This document shows positions 35,655-48,289 of a stretch of 64,000 bases of DNA, one piece after another; the stretch's first letter is position 1; every line of letters starts with the position of its first letter. The notes below the pieces were generated by a model. The model saw nothing but the letters and a program-made list of their open reading frames with translations, searched no databases and had not been told where the DNA came from. The translations under genes and the position numbers were made by a program. This DNA is from Microvelia longipes (taxonomy: Eukaryota; Arthropoda; Insecta; Hemiptera; Veliidae), in NCBI GenBank assembly GCA_018340805.1, contig JACMZG010001870.1:50171540-50235539 (forward strand), in the 5' to 3' direction.

Positions 35655-36999
35655 TAAAAAAATCGGGTACGGGGTTCCTCGGAACTTTTCCTCATTACAT
35701 CGGACTTGCTACGCTTATCCTCTCTACTTTGGACTCGCTTCGCTCGTCCTCAGAAATACAGTTCATCATTTTATACAGCAACATGCCTTTGGATTCGCTT
35801 CGCTTGTCTTCAGATAGTAAATGCATCCGTATTGTTCTCAGGAGTCACCCATAAAGCATTGACCACGCTCAATGCTACTTAATTTGTATGATCCAATATT
35901 AATCATGGTTATACTTGTCGTATTGAAACTTAGTGTACTTATTTATTAGGTAATAATATACACTTGTACCAAATCAACTCAGTTGGACCATTTTCTTGTT
36001 TACATTTTTTTTTTAAAAACGTACACTCATTCAATAAAAATTGAACTAATGCTGAGAATGATACGAAACTTGTCAAATATGTTAGTATTACACATATAGT
36101 CACATGCTTAGAACAATACTATATATAGAAGGAGCACAGTGCCGTAAACACAATGTAATTCCACTGATAACACGAAAGCCGGTTGACTGGTGCACCTAAG
36201 TAATGCTGCCAACCTGACAACGAAACATTATTTTAAATATTTGTCATAAATATCTATTAATGAAGAAAGATCGTAAAGAACAAATATAATAACTTAAAAC
36301 ACTTGCTGAGTATTTAATAAAACTGGTCTTAGATGGCAAAAGGGCGGCGGAATACAAGAATCTACATTTAGTTGACGAGCACTACTTTCAATATAATTTT
36401 AATTGCAAACGTTAAACTACAATTTAGAATGCTTTAAATATTGTAATGCACCGATATTTATATAAGTATTTTATGAATAATCAATCATTAATTAATAATA
36501 GAACATAATAATTCAGCAACCGGAAGTATTCCAACTTTTTTTTAGAAAATTGTATATTGTTAGGGTGGCAGCATCACTTAGTTGCACCAGTGAACCGGCT
36601 TTCGTGTTATCAGTAGTGCTCCTTCTATATATAGTATTATTCTAAGGTCAAATGCGTGCCAAATCTCAATCCGACCGCATACTTTTTCCGTTTTTATAAT
36701 TTTTTGAAATTTTTGCTGAGTCATTTTTGCGGGTTAATGACGTCATAAAAAATATTTTCTGAATAGAACAACTACGGTGGTAGTCTGATGTTTGTACAAA
36801 ATTCCAACTCTCTAGCATAAATACACTGGGCACTACGATGATAACAGACACACACACAGACATACAACTTTGAGAAAACCACTCAGGAGGCTTTAAAAAC
36901 ACCTGAAACGGATAATTCCGGTTTCATCCCGGTTTCGGTTTTTTTTTGCAAACGCAATACTTTTCCTATATACCTACGGTATAAATGAGGAAAAGTAAA
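35655..36999 (-). mobile_element. Family-S repeat, near full length, split by MITE A3
   Basis: From ATCGGGTACGGGGTTCCTC (35662) to a TATAAATGAGGAAAAG end. Contains the 5S-like segment (35836-35882), TGAGTCA (36717-36723) and TGACGTCA (36738-36745), then a CA tract. Without the A3 insertion it is about 0.8 kb. Both ends carry ACTTTTCCTCAT in opposite orientation, a possible vestigial inverted terminus. Confidence 0.8.
36107..36646. mobile_element. MITE family A, copy A3, nested in a family-S repeat
   Basis: 540 bases; TSD GTCACATG (36099-36106) and GTCAAATG (36647-36654), one mismatch. The split S repeat reads on across it (AGTCACATG...CGTGCCAAATC). Ends CTTAGAACAATACTATATAT and ATATATAGTATTATTCTAAG. 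Confidence 0.85.
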
Positions 37000-37039
37000 T
37001 ATTGGTACGGGGTGCCATGAATTTCTTCTCCCATAACAG

Positions 37040-37315
37040 GATTGGGTATGCTTATGATTTTTCGAAATTTTTGCTGAGTCATTATTGCGGGTTTATGACG
37101 TCATAAAAAAAATGATGAATTTATTTATTTATTTGATCTCCTTATCTTCGAATTTGTATTGCTCGTCTTTAGAATATGTAAATACCTTAATTTATATTTT
37201 AATACGCCATCGAACTCGCTTCGCCCTTCCTTAGATAGTGAATAAATTTGGCTTAATCCCAGCGGTTTATCTTTCACGTAACTTGCCTTGCTCAATGGCT
37301 GATGGATATATCTAA
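37040..37315 (-). mobile_element. Family-S fragments, rearranged
   Basis: Holds TGAGTCA (37075-37081) and TGACGTCA (37096-37103), then AACTCGCTTCGCCC and a decayed 5S-like stretch (37258-37305). The module order is scrambled relative to other copies. Confidence 0.6.
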
Positions 37316-37354
37316 TTATTCGAGAAACCGATTATTATAATAATAATATATAAT

Positions 37355-37595
37355 AATAATGACAATGCCCGTTTAGAGCCTTGCGGCTCATCAGGGATAA
37401 CCCCTGCGGGAACCACCTCGGGTGGTAGTAGCAACCGTTATACCCAAAGTATAATCTAAAGCTGGCGATAATTTATCTAAACTATAATCTTCTATAAACT
37501 GAGAGCGTAAACTGGGATGCGAACCCCAGACCTCCGTAGGTGTCAAAGGTCAGTGTAAAGACTATCTCCTTAACGACCTCGGCTACGGAGGCGGT
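37355..37595 (-). mobile_element. tRNA-headed SINE, minus strand
   Basis: Minus strand: GCCTCCGTAGCCGAGGTCG (A-box-like), long variable region, B box GGGGTTCGCATCCCA (37512-37526), body, then CCACC-CGA-GGTGG (37413-37425), CCCGCAGGGG and GAGCC-GCAA-GGCTC (37376-37389). An ATT-rich tail follows (37340-37360). Same family as 44477-44700. Confidence 0.75.
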
Positions 37596-37735
37596 ATTGA
37601 TTATTATAATTAATAATAATAATCAATAATTTGTGTCATTCCACACACAGGGCTCTCTGCCTTAAAGTGGAAAAAGATTCCTGTAATTTATCATAGCAGC
37701 AGAATGGTCACCAGTTTTTGATTGACGGTGTCAAT

Positions 37736-38228
37736 CGTTCTCACACACTTTAGATCCGCGTATCGTATAGAGTACGATCTCTCATACGGTAATTTAAGCT
37801 GTATGAACCATGCGGAGGGGATCCGATCGCATACGCTAGAACTAGGCAGATGGAATCTAAATGGATCCCCCCGATACGCTGTCTTTTTGTGCGTGTACCT
37901 TTTAGAGACTATCGTATTTAACGGATAACCTTCTCATCGAACTTTTATTTCACTTTATTTCTTTTCTATAATTTTTTGATCAATAACTTGGAATATTATT
38001 TTTTTTATTGTAACTTTTTATATGCAGAGAAATCACAATTTAATTAAATATATTTTTAGTTTTAAACTTCCTTATAACCAAAAGTGAAGGTTCACTATAC
38101 AAGACGCCATGTTTTGGCGGGATCAGTTATCACTCGATCGACTAAACAAATACGCTGCAAGAACCGTGAGTAGTTGACCGTAGCATACGTATTCTATACG
38201 ATCCGCGGATTCTAGAGTGTGTTGAACG
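37736..38228. mobile_element. TIR element F
   Basis: 493 bases with about 40-base imperfect inverted ends: CGTTCTCACACACTTTAGAT, CCGCGTATCGTATAGAG at the left against CGTTCAACACACTCTAGAAT, CCGCGGATCGTATAGAA (read inward from the right). No clear TSD. The frame at 37722-37928 starts across the left terminus and is not a gene. Confidence 0.65.
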
Positions 38229-38299
38229 TACTAAATGGTTCATTAAAAATATTTTAATATTAAGTTCTATATATATTTTAACCGTCATGTTTAATGATT

Positions 38300-38345
38300 C
38301 AGTGGCGTAGCCAGGGGGGGCTGAGGGGCTTCAGCCCCCGAAATT
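38300..38345 (+). mobile_element. Orphan transposon terminus (CAGTGGCGTAGCCAGG type)
   Basis: CAGTGGCGTAGCCAGGGGGG, CTGAGGGGCTTCAGCCCCC resembles widespread DNA-transposon ends, often hAT-like. No matching right end was found nearby, so only a stub is called. Confidence 0.5.
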
Positions 38346-39097
38346 TTTACATAACCTTACCCGCAATAAATATGTGAAAAAATAAAACCTATAAAAAAAT
38401 ATATAAAAATAATAAATTACATAACATATATTTTTAACAATGAACTTATAATTTAATAGCATAAATAAATAAATAAATAAATAACATTATTGACATCGCA
38501 CAATAATTAATTACAATAATAAATATCACAAATATACATTATTACTATTTTAACTTACATTACTAGTTTTATAAATTCCCCTAATGTGCAATTTCGGCAT
38601 TACGCCGTGGTGCCTCTTATGAGGTTGATGAGTGTTAAATACTCCTGATAAAATTTAAAAACAAGAAAAATAACTTGAATTAATTACTATTGCATGCATA
38701 ATTACAAAAAAATTTGATTAATATATATTAATTTTAATAATACTTTAATAATATAATTGTTATTTTTTTTAATTAGATTATTAAACTTTCCATCTTATTT
38801 AATACTGCTATTTTTACTTTTATAGATTGTTATCTGAATTGAAAATATTGAAAATACTGTTGCTATTATTTTATTACTATCTAGATATTTTTATATTTAA
38901 TATATTTTATTTATTTAAATTATACCTTAAATGTTATTAATTTGTTTATGTTGCTAAATAATTTTAATGTAAATATAGAAAATAAATAAATAAAAAAATA
39001 ATAATAGCCGTGTTAATTTAAACTTGATCATTACATAAAGTGTTACACTCGGACAAATTTCGACTTAACTCTATGATTTTCGATTTTTAATGAATTT
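38346..39097. other. Very AT-rich DNA, (AAAT)n tract
   Basis: (AAAT)n at about 38463-38484; nothing else recognised. Confidence 0.4.
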
Positions 39098-39380
39098 TTA
39101 TTTTCCTCATAGTACGGTATATATGTAGGTAAAGTATTGTGTTTGCAAAAACAATCCGAAACCGGGATGTAACCTGAATTATCCGATTCAGGTCTTTTTA
39201 ATGCCTCCTATGTGTTTTTCATAAATTTCTTTATCTGTAGGTATGTGCGTGTGTGTATGTCTGTTATCATCGTAGCTCCTTGTGTATTTATGCTAGAGTG
39301 TTTAAACTTTGTACAAAAATCATTCTATAGATGTAGTTGTGCCATTCGGAAATAGTTATTTATGCCATAAGGCTGAGAAG
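39098..39380 (+). mobile_element. Family-S upstream half only
   Basis: Starts with TTTTCCTCATAGTACGG, continues through CCGAAACCGGGATG, the TG tract and GTTATCATCGTAGCTCC, and stops before the 5S-like segment. Just after it (about 39410-39430) lies ACGAGCGAAGCGAGTC, so it may be internally deleted rather than truncated. Confidence 0.65.
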
Positions 39381-40199
39381 TGTGTTTTTATGTCACGGCA
39401 ATTAGATTTACCGACGAGCGAAGCGAGTCGGGAAAAATTGCCAAGACATAAAGACATTCTCAGCCGGATGGCATAGACTATTTTTTTTAGGTAGCACTCA
39501 TTAAATAAAACTGCGCTATATACTTAATGAAAAAAAAACGTCCAATTAACTCCATATTATCGTCGTCATTGAATCATCCATAGCTTCACACTTTTACTCA
39601 AAAATGTAAAAAGCTTAACAAATAAACACACAAAATGACCACTTAGAACAACTTTTAAAACAAAAAAAATTAGTCTACGAACAAAACAGAAACAAAATGA
39701 ACGTTTAAAGAAACCTCATAAAGCTTTTACACAGATTGTTTTTTTGAAACACGCTACCATACGTAAATGGCGGCAATATATAAATTACTTTTACGTCCTA
39801 GGAGTTTTTTTACATTCATTATTGTCCTTGGAAGTTAAAAGTACTAAATAACCTCCTATAACAATAATGATTGGCTTCTCATCCTAAAAACGGTCCAATA
39901 AAGTGCTCAATTACGTACTACCTCAAAAAAAAATTTATTTTATCACAACATCAAACAGCAATAATGACTGGAAATTTGTTGAAAAATTATAAAATTGCGA
40001 AAATTAAAATATTGCATCAGGTAGAGGTTGCATGTAGTACAAGAATAACATATTTGCCGAATACCATCTCATTATCGTCAATAGTACTAAATTTATTAAA
40101 TGATTTGTGTACATATTTTTAATAAATTGAACAAAAAAATTGGAAAATAATCTAAATTTAGTACATTGCATACATAACGTTATAAACATGTACACCTAC
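39381..40199. other. AT-rich DNA, nothing recognised
   Basis: Worn family-S words (ACGAGCGAAGCGAGTC, about 39412-39430). The frame at 39871-40122 shows no domain. Confidence 0.4.
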
Positions 40200-40390
40200 A
40201 TGTCTGTGCCTGTATGGGTAACCGCTGGGAATGATACGGAAGAATTTACTCTGAGAACGAGCGAAGCGAGTCTATAGACTTTCAGCAGAATAAATTTGGT
40301 GACTTGAATATTCTGAAGGCGAGCGAAGCGAGTCCGAAGTAGAGAAGATAAGCGTAGCAAGTCCGATGTGATGAGGAAAAGTGTCATCAT
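40200..40390 (+). mobile_element. Family-S downstream half
   Basis: Truncated 5S-like segment (GTGCCTGTATGGGTAACC, GCTGGGAATG, 40205-40235) followed by two GAGCGAAGCGAGTC blocks and GATGTGATGAGGAAAAGTG. Confidence 0.7.
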
Positions 40391-41423
40391 ACACATGTCA
40401 TTGTCGTTCCAAACCTTTTTTCGTGTTTTCTGTATTTTTAAAATTGATCTGAGTTATTAATGATAATTTGTGACGTCAAAAAAAATTATAGTTATTAAAA
40501 TGTTTTAATAACTAATTTAGTCTTTATTTATTAATTAATTAGACTTAATTTATTTTTAATTGCTTGCTTGTTAGATCTCCTTAACTTTCTTTAAATGAAT
40601 GTTTTTCCAAAAAATAGTGACTTTACAATGCACTTTAATTTTTTGATGCTATGCCTACACGCTAGCTTTTAGTACAAACCAGTTTTTAGCTTTTAGTATT
40701 AGTACTAGTTTTTTAAATTTCTGAGGTAGTTAGAATTTCCTAACTTATTATTTCTATTTTACATGAATATGCTTGGAAAAACAAGGGAAATATCGTAAAG
40801 AATGAATAAATAATTTAACAACCATTTAGTAGTCTCTTTGATGTCCCTAACAAGAAAATATTGTACTATTATGGAGACCAATAATCACAAAAATTATGAA
40901 ATTAAAGATTATTTGAAAAGAACTTTAAAACAAAACTTGCATCACGCTGTATTTTAAACTTAAAACTAACAAAAGGATTTTAAAAAGTTATTTTAAAATA
41001 TTAAACCACTTGTTTAATCAGATGTTCGATCCATCTTTTAATGGATTAGGACTTCACATGCTTGATCCTTTTATTTCGAATCAACAAATTCTTTAAGGAT
41101 CCTTGTAAAATTTACTTTCAAATATTTTTAAAATTATGTATCGATTTTTTATTCGACTCGAATCGAACTTAATCACGAGTTTATTTAAAATGGTTTAATT
41201 TAATTTATTTCGTAACGACAGATCTTTATGTGTCGGAATACGGATTTATTTAGGAAAGCAGCAGCGCCCCACCCCGCCGAGTGAATAAAAATAATTAAAA
41301 TAGAACGCTTAGTCAGTAAAAAAAGTCAAAAACCTCCTTAAACTGCCAGCGCATATTGTACTGTATGCATCAAAGTAGATTTTTTGAGGGGTCAGTTGCA
41401 TAAAAACCGATGTAGGTACAAAA
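40391..41423. other. AT-rich DNA, nothing recognised
   Basis: A TGACGTCA lies at about 40470 in DNA resembling a worn family-S/G module. No gene seen. Confidence 0.4.
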
Positions 41424-42092
41424 ATTCTGGCGCAGTGGTCCGCATGTCGGGCGAATTTCCTTGAATGCGTGTTCCATGCTTAACAACAATCCTTAGAAAT
41501 GATATTTTTTATAGTTTTTTACATTATATAAGTTTACAACTACTAAATAAATAATTCCGGCTCGTTGGTCCTGAGCCTAACCTGAGCAGTTACTGAATTG
41601 TCAAGCACTGATCGTAACTCATTTTGTCTGTATTTTTCAAAGGAAATGCGCATAATTATCCAGTTGGTTGTGAAAAACTATGCCTCTAAAATTAGAAGTC
41701 CGCACTATTATTTGCACTAGTTTTAAAGCTTAGTTACTTATCTTTATGCTTAGTCGTTATCTTTAAAGGTTTTAGCGCATTTCCTTTAAAAAAATACAGA
41801 TAAAATGAGTACGAGCAGTGCTTGACAATTGAGTAACTGCTTAGGTTTCTAAAAGTATGAACCGGAACCTTAAGGAAGAAATAGGTTGTTAAGCACGGAA
41901 ACACGCATTTTAAATGAAATTCACCGACAGCGGACCACCACGCCGGAATTATTATTTAGTAGTTGTAAACCTATATAATGTATAAAAAATTATATCAATT
42001 ATCTTTCCAACCAGGATTGTTGTTAAGCACGAAAACACGCATCCAAAGAAAATTCGCCCGACATGTGGACCACCGTGCTAGAATTATTTTAT
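41424..42092. mobile_element. Family-G element 3, partial
   Basis: Both fold-back arms are present but worn: ATTCTGGCGCAGTGGTCCGC at the left, GCGGACCACCACGCCGG and CCACCGTGCTAGAATTATTT at the right. The (AT)n and terminal part are absent. Confidence 0.7.
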
Positions 42093-42279
42093 ATAAATAT
42101 CACTTCTCGTATTTTAGAAATAATTGGATTCGAAATAATTTACTCATATGAATGAAACTGGGTTTTAATAATCTTTTTACACATTGTTTACAAAAACTCT
42201 TGTAGGTTACAATAAATTGTAATGATATTCGTGAAAAGCTTAATTTTTACACTTGTAGTTACGAGTTGTTTTGAACCAT

Positions 42280-42796
42280 CAAGGATCTTGAATAAAGGGG
42301 ATGACGCATTATGGAACTTTTCTGACCTCATTGAAGTTGTGTGAGATAGAGAAATAGGAGAAAACTTACCTTCCTATGGTTATAATGAAAAAAGGCGCCA
42401 AACGCTGGTTGTGTACCAAGTTTGTCGAGTTTGCTTCTCAACTATATTCTGTGCTTCTCCTGATTGTTACATTTGTGGTGCTTGTTAAGTCATTTGTGCT
42501 TATTTAATTTTAAATTTTGGACTATACTTTGCCACTCAGTGAGTGATAATTAAACGTGTATATAACCTTCTCAAGCAATAAACAATGGGAAACCATTGAG
42601 AGGTAGTTTTCCTCTAAAATTGTATACCTGCGCTGTTTTAAGAATTGTAAGCATGCGCAGTTTGTACCAAGCATGTGCAGTTGGTTTTTGACGTGTGTTT
42701 CGTGTTGAATTCTCTCTACTTTTTGATTTTCGACGGGATCACTTTTTTGTATTGCAAATCGACTTAGTGCGTCATCCCATTTATTCAAGATCCTTG
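42280..42796. mobile_element. TIR element H, probable 8-bp TSD
   Basis: 517 bases. Ends CAAGGATCTTGAATAAAGGG, GATGACGCA and the near-exact inverted copy at 42768-42796. Flanks TGAACCAT and TGAACATT match at 6 of 8. The minus-strand frame at 42522-42803 (93 codons) begins inside the right terminus; it has no recognisable domain. Confidence 0.7.
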
Positions 42797-42969
42797 TGAA
42801 CATTAGATTATTAGATTTTTAGGGGAGATAATCAAATCCGATTAGAGTTGACACAAATATGCTCGTTTTCGTAGGAGATTTAAGAAAAAACTTGTAACCT
42901 ACTAGAGTTTTTTAATAAAATTTTATGAAAATCGCAAATAATTACTAGTCTACACTTGTACATTAGTGA

Positions 42970-43200
42970 AACACATTTCTTACAATTATAAGGAAACTTG
43001 TAGTTTTTTACTTGTACTATACAAGACTTGTAGTTTTTTACTTGTAGTATACAAGACTTGTAGTTTTTTTACTTGTAGTATACATGACTTGTAGTTTTTT
43101 ACTTGTAGTATACAAGACTTGTCGTTTTTTACTTGTAGTATACAAGACTTGTAGTTTTTTACTTGTAGTACAAGACTTGAGTATACAAGATTACTTGCCT
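42970..43200 (+). repeat. 30-base minisatellite, about 6 copies
   Basis: Unit: ACTTGTAGTTTTTTACTTG, TAGTATACAAG. Confidence 0.95.
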
Positions 43201-43864
43201 TGTACTTTCGTGAAACGGGCCTGGTAATCTTCTAATGTTATCCGTAAATACGCGTATCAAATATTTTTTATTTGGGATAACTCGGCACATTTCATTTTAC
43301 TCATCAAGGTCGCTACAAATCCTAACCTTACTACCAATCACGTCCAATAAATACCAGCCAAATACTAGCCAAATACCAGCCAAATATTTACCAGAAACAA
43401 TTGATGCAAATGATAATGCTCGATGTCTCCATAGCTCAGTTATATTGTGTTTAAAATTCATTTTTTTGCCAAACTCGGCGTTACCCAATGATAAATGTTT
43501 TTAGTAAAAGTACCTCTACGGAAGCCCGAGATGGTCAGGAAGAAGTAGCATTTGGAGAGTGAAATTTAATGGAGTACCAAGGGTGGGGCCGTTCTCACGA
43601 TGTATCGAGGTCAATACGCATCCTATATTATTATGACGTCCATATGTCAATCAAATATGTATCGTTGCAATATTTATGGGTTCAAATGTAACATTGCCAT
43701 TTAAAACATTGTACATTGCAAAGAAATACGCATGATTTCATAAAATTTTTAGATATTGTCTAGTTACATTGTACCTAGTTACTCTGGTACATTCTTCAAA
43801 ATTTATATATTCTTGTCAAATATAAATTTAGTTCAAATACTTATTATTTTTTATCGGATTAAAA
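43201..43864. other. Unique DNA, nothing recognised
   Basis: Includes a short ACCAGCCAAATA repeat at 43352-43393. Overlapping frames at 43235-43504 and 43297-43488 lack domain similarity. Confidence 0.4.
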
Positions 43865-44278
43865 TGTAACAACATCGTCCCAAATGAAACAACATCATAT
43901 CAAATGAAACAATATCGTCTCAAATGAAACAATATGGTCTCAAATGAAACAACATCGTCTCAAATGAAACAACATAGTCTCAAATGAAACAAAATCGTCT
44001 AAAATGAAACAACTTTGTCTCAAATGAAACAAAATCGTTTAAAATGAAAAAAAACACCGTCTCAAATGAAACAACATAATCTCAAATGAAACAACATCGT
44101 CTAAAATGAAACAACTTAATCTCAAATGAAACAAAATCGTTTAATAAAGTCTCATGAAACAAACAAAATGAAAAAAAACGTCTCAAATCTCAAATGAAAC
44201 CATAAAAAAAAACATCGTTCAATGAAACCATAGCCCGAATGAAACAACATCGTCTCAAATAAAACAATATCAATTAAT
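43865..44278 (+). repeat. 20-base minisatellite, about 18 copies
   Basis: Unit: CTCAAATGAAACAACATCGT with frequent AA/TA substitutions. Confidence 0.95.
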
Positions 44279-44476
44279 AAAATACATGTACTTTTGTTTC
44301 TTTGATTTATAATTCAAGTGAAAGTTTGTTACTTTTGCTTGTCTTAGTGTAACATTTGCTAGTCTTATGTTACTTTTGTACGTTGGTTGTCTTTGGATTG
44401 TTACAGTAGATTGTAATTTTGATGCCTGGTATCACCATGGTGAAAGCTCAATTTGAATAAATATATTCATTTTTCT

Positions 44477-44700
44477 GCCTCCGTGGCTGTGATCGTAAAG
44501 GCGTTCGATTTCGGCACCAGAGGTCCGGGGTTCGGAGCCCGGGCTATGTTCTAAGATTTTATTGAATAGTATTTGTATAAAATGATTTCGCCCCAACTTA
44601 ATTAATTCTTAGAGTGTACTACATACAACCCACCTGAGGTGGTCCCCGCAGGGTGAATACCTTGATGGGCCGAAAGGCCCTACTGCTGTCTTCTATAATT
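44477..44700 (+). mobile_element. tRNA-headed SINE with structured tail
   Basis: Head GCCTCCGTGGCTGTGATCG with B box GGGTTCGGAGCCC (44528-44540). Tail contains hairpins CCACC-TGA-GGTGG (44630-44642), then CCCGCAGGG, then GGGCC-GAAA-GGCCC (44667-44680). The copy at 37355-37595 has the same head, order and tail. SINE tails of this sort are usually shared with a partner LINE; none is seen here. Confidence 0.75.
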
Positions 44701-44777
44701 TTGTTGCCATTGTTTCATATAAAATTGGTCTCTTCTCTAATTAATTACAATTTATTTCAATTAATAAAGAAAACAAT

Positions 44778-45568
44778 TAAGTACGGGGTACCTCGGAACT
44801 TTTCCTCATTATATCGGATTCGCTACGCTCATCATCCCTGCTTCGGACTCACTTCGCTCGTCCTCAGAAATACGTTTCGCCAAATTTATACTGCAACATG
44901 CCTTCGGATTCGCTTCGCTCGTCTTTAGATAGCAAACTGCATCCGTATCATTCTCAGAGGTCACCAATACAGCACTGGCGACGTTCAATTCTCCATAATT
45001 TTTATGATCCAACAAAAATCATGCATACACTTGTTTTACTGGAACAAAACTTAGTGTACTTATTTATTGGGTAGTAATATACACTTGTACCAAATTTCAG
45101 TTCAATTAGACAATTTTCTGTTTTTTACAATTTTTTATAAAACGTACACTAGTCACATTTAATAAAAATTGAACTATTGCTGATAATCCGATGAAACTTG
45201 TCACATATGTTAGTCTTATTCATAGTCACATGCGTGCCAAATCTCAATTCGATCGCATCATTATTCCGCGTTTCATGATTTTTTTGAAATTTTTGCCGAG
45301 TCATTATTGCAAGTTAATGACGTCATAAAAAATATTTTCTGATTAGTACAGAAAATATACTCTTGCATAAATACACTGGGCACTACGATGATAACTGACT
45401 CACACTCATACACACACACAATACAGACAGAAAACTTTGAGAAAACCACTCAGGAGGCCTTAAAAACGCCTGAAACGGATAATTCCGGTTTCATCCCGGT
45501 TTCGGATTTTTTTGCAAACACAATACTTTTCTATATACATTAGCGGTATAAATGAGTAAAAAGTAAAA
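44778..45568 (-). mobile_element. Family-S repeat, near full length
   Basis: From AAGTACGGGGTACCTCGG to the reverse of TTTACTCATTTATACCG. 5S-like segment at 44950-45000, CRE at 45318-45325 (the paired AP-1 site is mutated to CGAGTCA), CA tract at 45412-45420 and GAAACGGATAATTCCGG at 45470-45488. No insertion, so a good reference copy. Confidence 0.8.
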
Positions 45569-45981
45569 AAAATTAAGCCAGGGAGACTTCATACAATAAG
45601 CTAGGGTCCTAGACAGTGCTATAGTTAGCATCAAGTATACCTGACTCACCTGTTGATATTTATGCGAAGTAAGGAAACCCAAACATGTGCACTTCATCTG
45701 TTTTGAACGTGTACGATGTCAGGTACTAGTAAACGATTCCTAACCTTAAATGGACCTGGGTTTAGGCCAAATTTATGACCCTTATTAGTATCTTATATAA
45801 ATTTTATGTATATGCATGTTTCTTTATGATTTTAAGAGCAGGAAAGTTTAGACTGGCAGTATGGTAAAGAGGGAGGGGGAGGGGGGTATGATTTCATTCT
45901 AGTTTGAGCAGTAGAAATTCTGGTTTGGCTCTTCTGTTCATTTGACGCTAATTACCTGCACTAGGAATAATGAGATAAAAC

Positions 45982-46514
45982 CTTAGAATAATACTAAATA
46001 TAGAAGTAGCATAGGACCGTAAACATAATGTAATTCCACTGATAACACGAAAGCCGGTTGACTGGTGGTCTTAAGTAGAGGTACCACCCTAACAACAAAA
46101 CATTATTTTAAATATTTGTCAAATATCTATTAATGAAGAAAGATCGTAAAGAACAAATATAATAACTTAAAATACCTGCTGAGTATTTAATAAAACCGGT
46201 CTTTAATGGCAAAAGGGCGGCGGAATACAAGAATCTACATTTAGTTGACGAGGACTACTTTCAATATAATTTTAATTGCAAACGTTAAACTACAATTTAG
46301 AATGCTTTAAATATTGTAATGCATTTATATTAGTATTTTATGAATAATCAATCATTAATTAATAATAGAACATAATAATTCAGCAACCAAAAGTATTGCC
46401 AATTTTTTTTTAGAAAATTGTATATGGTTAGGGTGGCAACATTACTTAAGTCCACCAGTGAACCGGCTTTCGTGTTATCAGTAGTGCTCCTTCTATTTAT
46501 AGTATTATTCTAAG
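45982..46514. mobile_element. MITE family A, copy A4, with perfect 8-bp TSD GATAAAAC
   Basis: 533 bases; TSD at 45974-45981 and 46515-46522. Ends CTTAGAATAATACTA and TAGTATTATTCTAAG are perfect inverted copies for 15 bases. Confidence 0.88.
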
Positions 46515-46522
46515 GATAAAAC

Positions 46523-48289
46523 GCTGTCTTCTATTTAAGGGATTGGCAAAAAGGGCTCTCCTACTTACTAGGTAACCCAATACGAGTTTAATTTTTATCA
46601 CCATCACTATTACAGCTTCTTATGTCAATGGTTCGTTTAATTACAAGTAAGCTATAAAGTTCTCAAAGTATAAATGCTTAAAATAACCTGTCCACAAATC
46701 TCATCGGCTTGTTAGCAAGAAATGAAATAATTTCTTATTCCATCTTTAACTAGACGCATAAAACGAGTTTCATAATGATATCAGTGAAAGTTATATCTAA
46801 TAGTTAGCAAATCATAACCAACTAACTCAATGTCTAGGTTTTAAAAATGTTTAAGAACTCAAACCCGTTTGATTAATATTCAATAATTCAATGGCATTGA
46901 AGCTCTCAAAGAGTGTTTAACAACTCAATATTTGGTGCCTACATTTTACCATCAAACCATTTATTTATTCCTTAGTGGGTCACTGAGCCGAAAAGGCCCG
47001 AAGAGGGTGGAGGGTTTGGTCTAAAAGAGCCCAAACCTTGATATCATGGGGCCCAATAGTGTGGGGGGGGGTTCTATGTTGCTTCCCAAGTTGAAGAGTC
47101 TACATTTAACTAGAGTACTATTAAAGATTATAGCACGCATAATTTAATTTATTTAGTATTAATAAATTAAATCAAATCAAAATAAACGTAAGTACATAAA
47201 ATAAATAAGTATAAAGTGAAATTAAAATAAACTGAAATAAAACTAAAGTTTATTCATTAAACTGTAATATTTAATTAAGCTATTTTATGTTTAATGTCTA
47301 GGGCACTCTTGTATTGCTTTAGGGCACTGATCAAGTGTGTTAAGGGCCATCATTGGCCCTAATCTTCGTGGGGCCCTTAAGCGTCTATGTATAATGATTT
47401 GGGGACATAAAGACCTAAAATTTAGAATATATTTACATAATTACTTAAAAAAACAAATATCTAAAGCCCTTTTATGTTGCTATATAGCTCTGATAAGGTA
47501 TGCTAGGGCCTTTTTTGGTCGTTGTCTTCCGTATGGAGCCCTTAAAAGTCCAAATAAAATAAGTAAGGACCTTGAAGACCATAGGTTCTGGTAGAAAAAA
47601 CTTATTAAGAATATGTTTAAGTCCTTTAGTTTGTCTCTAGTACATTTTTTCGGCCCTACCTCAGAGTATTGACTCTGGTGTTTAGAATTTAGTACATAAT
47701 TATATTAAATAAATGCATATATTCATATATTATTAAGCTTATTAAATATGTCCAATATATCTATCATTTTTTTAAAATTTTCATTGTTTCATTCATTCGT
47801 TGTTTTGGATGATTGGCCGAAGAAAGGCTGCCGCCCTCACTGGCCAGTCCGCACCTGTTTATACCTTTTTTGCTGTCGATTCTTCCATCATACTCATAAT
47901 TGGATATTACCTGTTTTTTGGATATTACCTGTTTACATGGATATGTTTACCTTTGCTTTCACCTCCATTCCGGTGATTTAAAATGTAATCTAATTATTAT
48001 ATTTGGAGTTAATTCTGACTCATAATAATAGTCCAAGACCCAGGAAAACTAAAAAATGTGACCCTCACTTTGTACACATTTCCCACAACATTTTCTTGAA
48101 AATATTACCTTTAATTATGACCGGAAAAGCAACTAGTCTGCACTATCCAGAGTAGCCGAAGCTCTGGATCCGGCTCCACTCTGTGCTCGCCATCAAAATA
48201 GCTAGAAAAATCGCACTTAGTAGACCCAGTTTTTTGTAATAAGTTCTTTCACAACCCATGACCTGTAGGTCAGAAGGCGCAAAAACATG
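46523..48289. other. Unique DNA, nothing recognised
   Basis: Several GGGCCY words at 47340-47560. Frames at 47337-47594 and 47748-47981 show no domain and are unsupported. Confidence 0.4.

Noticed and set aside
37363..37395. Second hammerhead candidate on the minus strand (CTGATGAGCCGCAAGGCTCTAA)
   Set aside because: CTGATGA and a good stem II are there, but GAA(A) after stem II is replaced by CTAAA and no stem III or cleavage site fits. It is explained as the SINE tail hairpin.
42522..42803. 93-codon minus-strand frame as a gene
   Set aside because: It begins in the terminal inverted repeat of element H and shows no domain.
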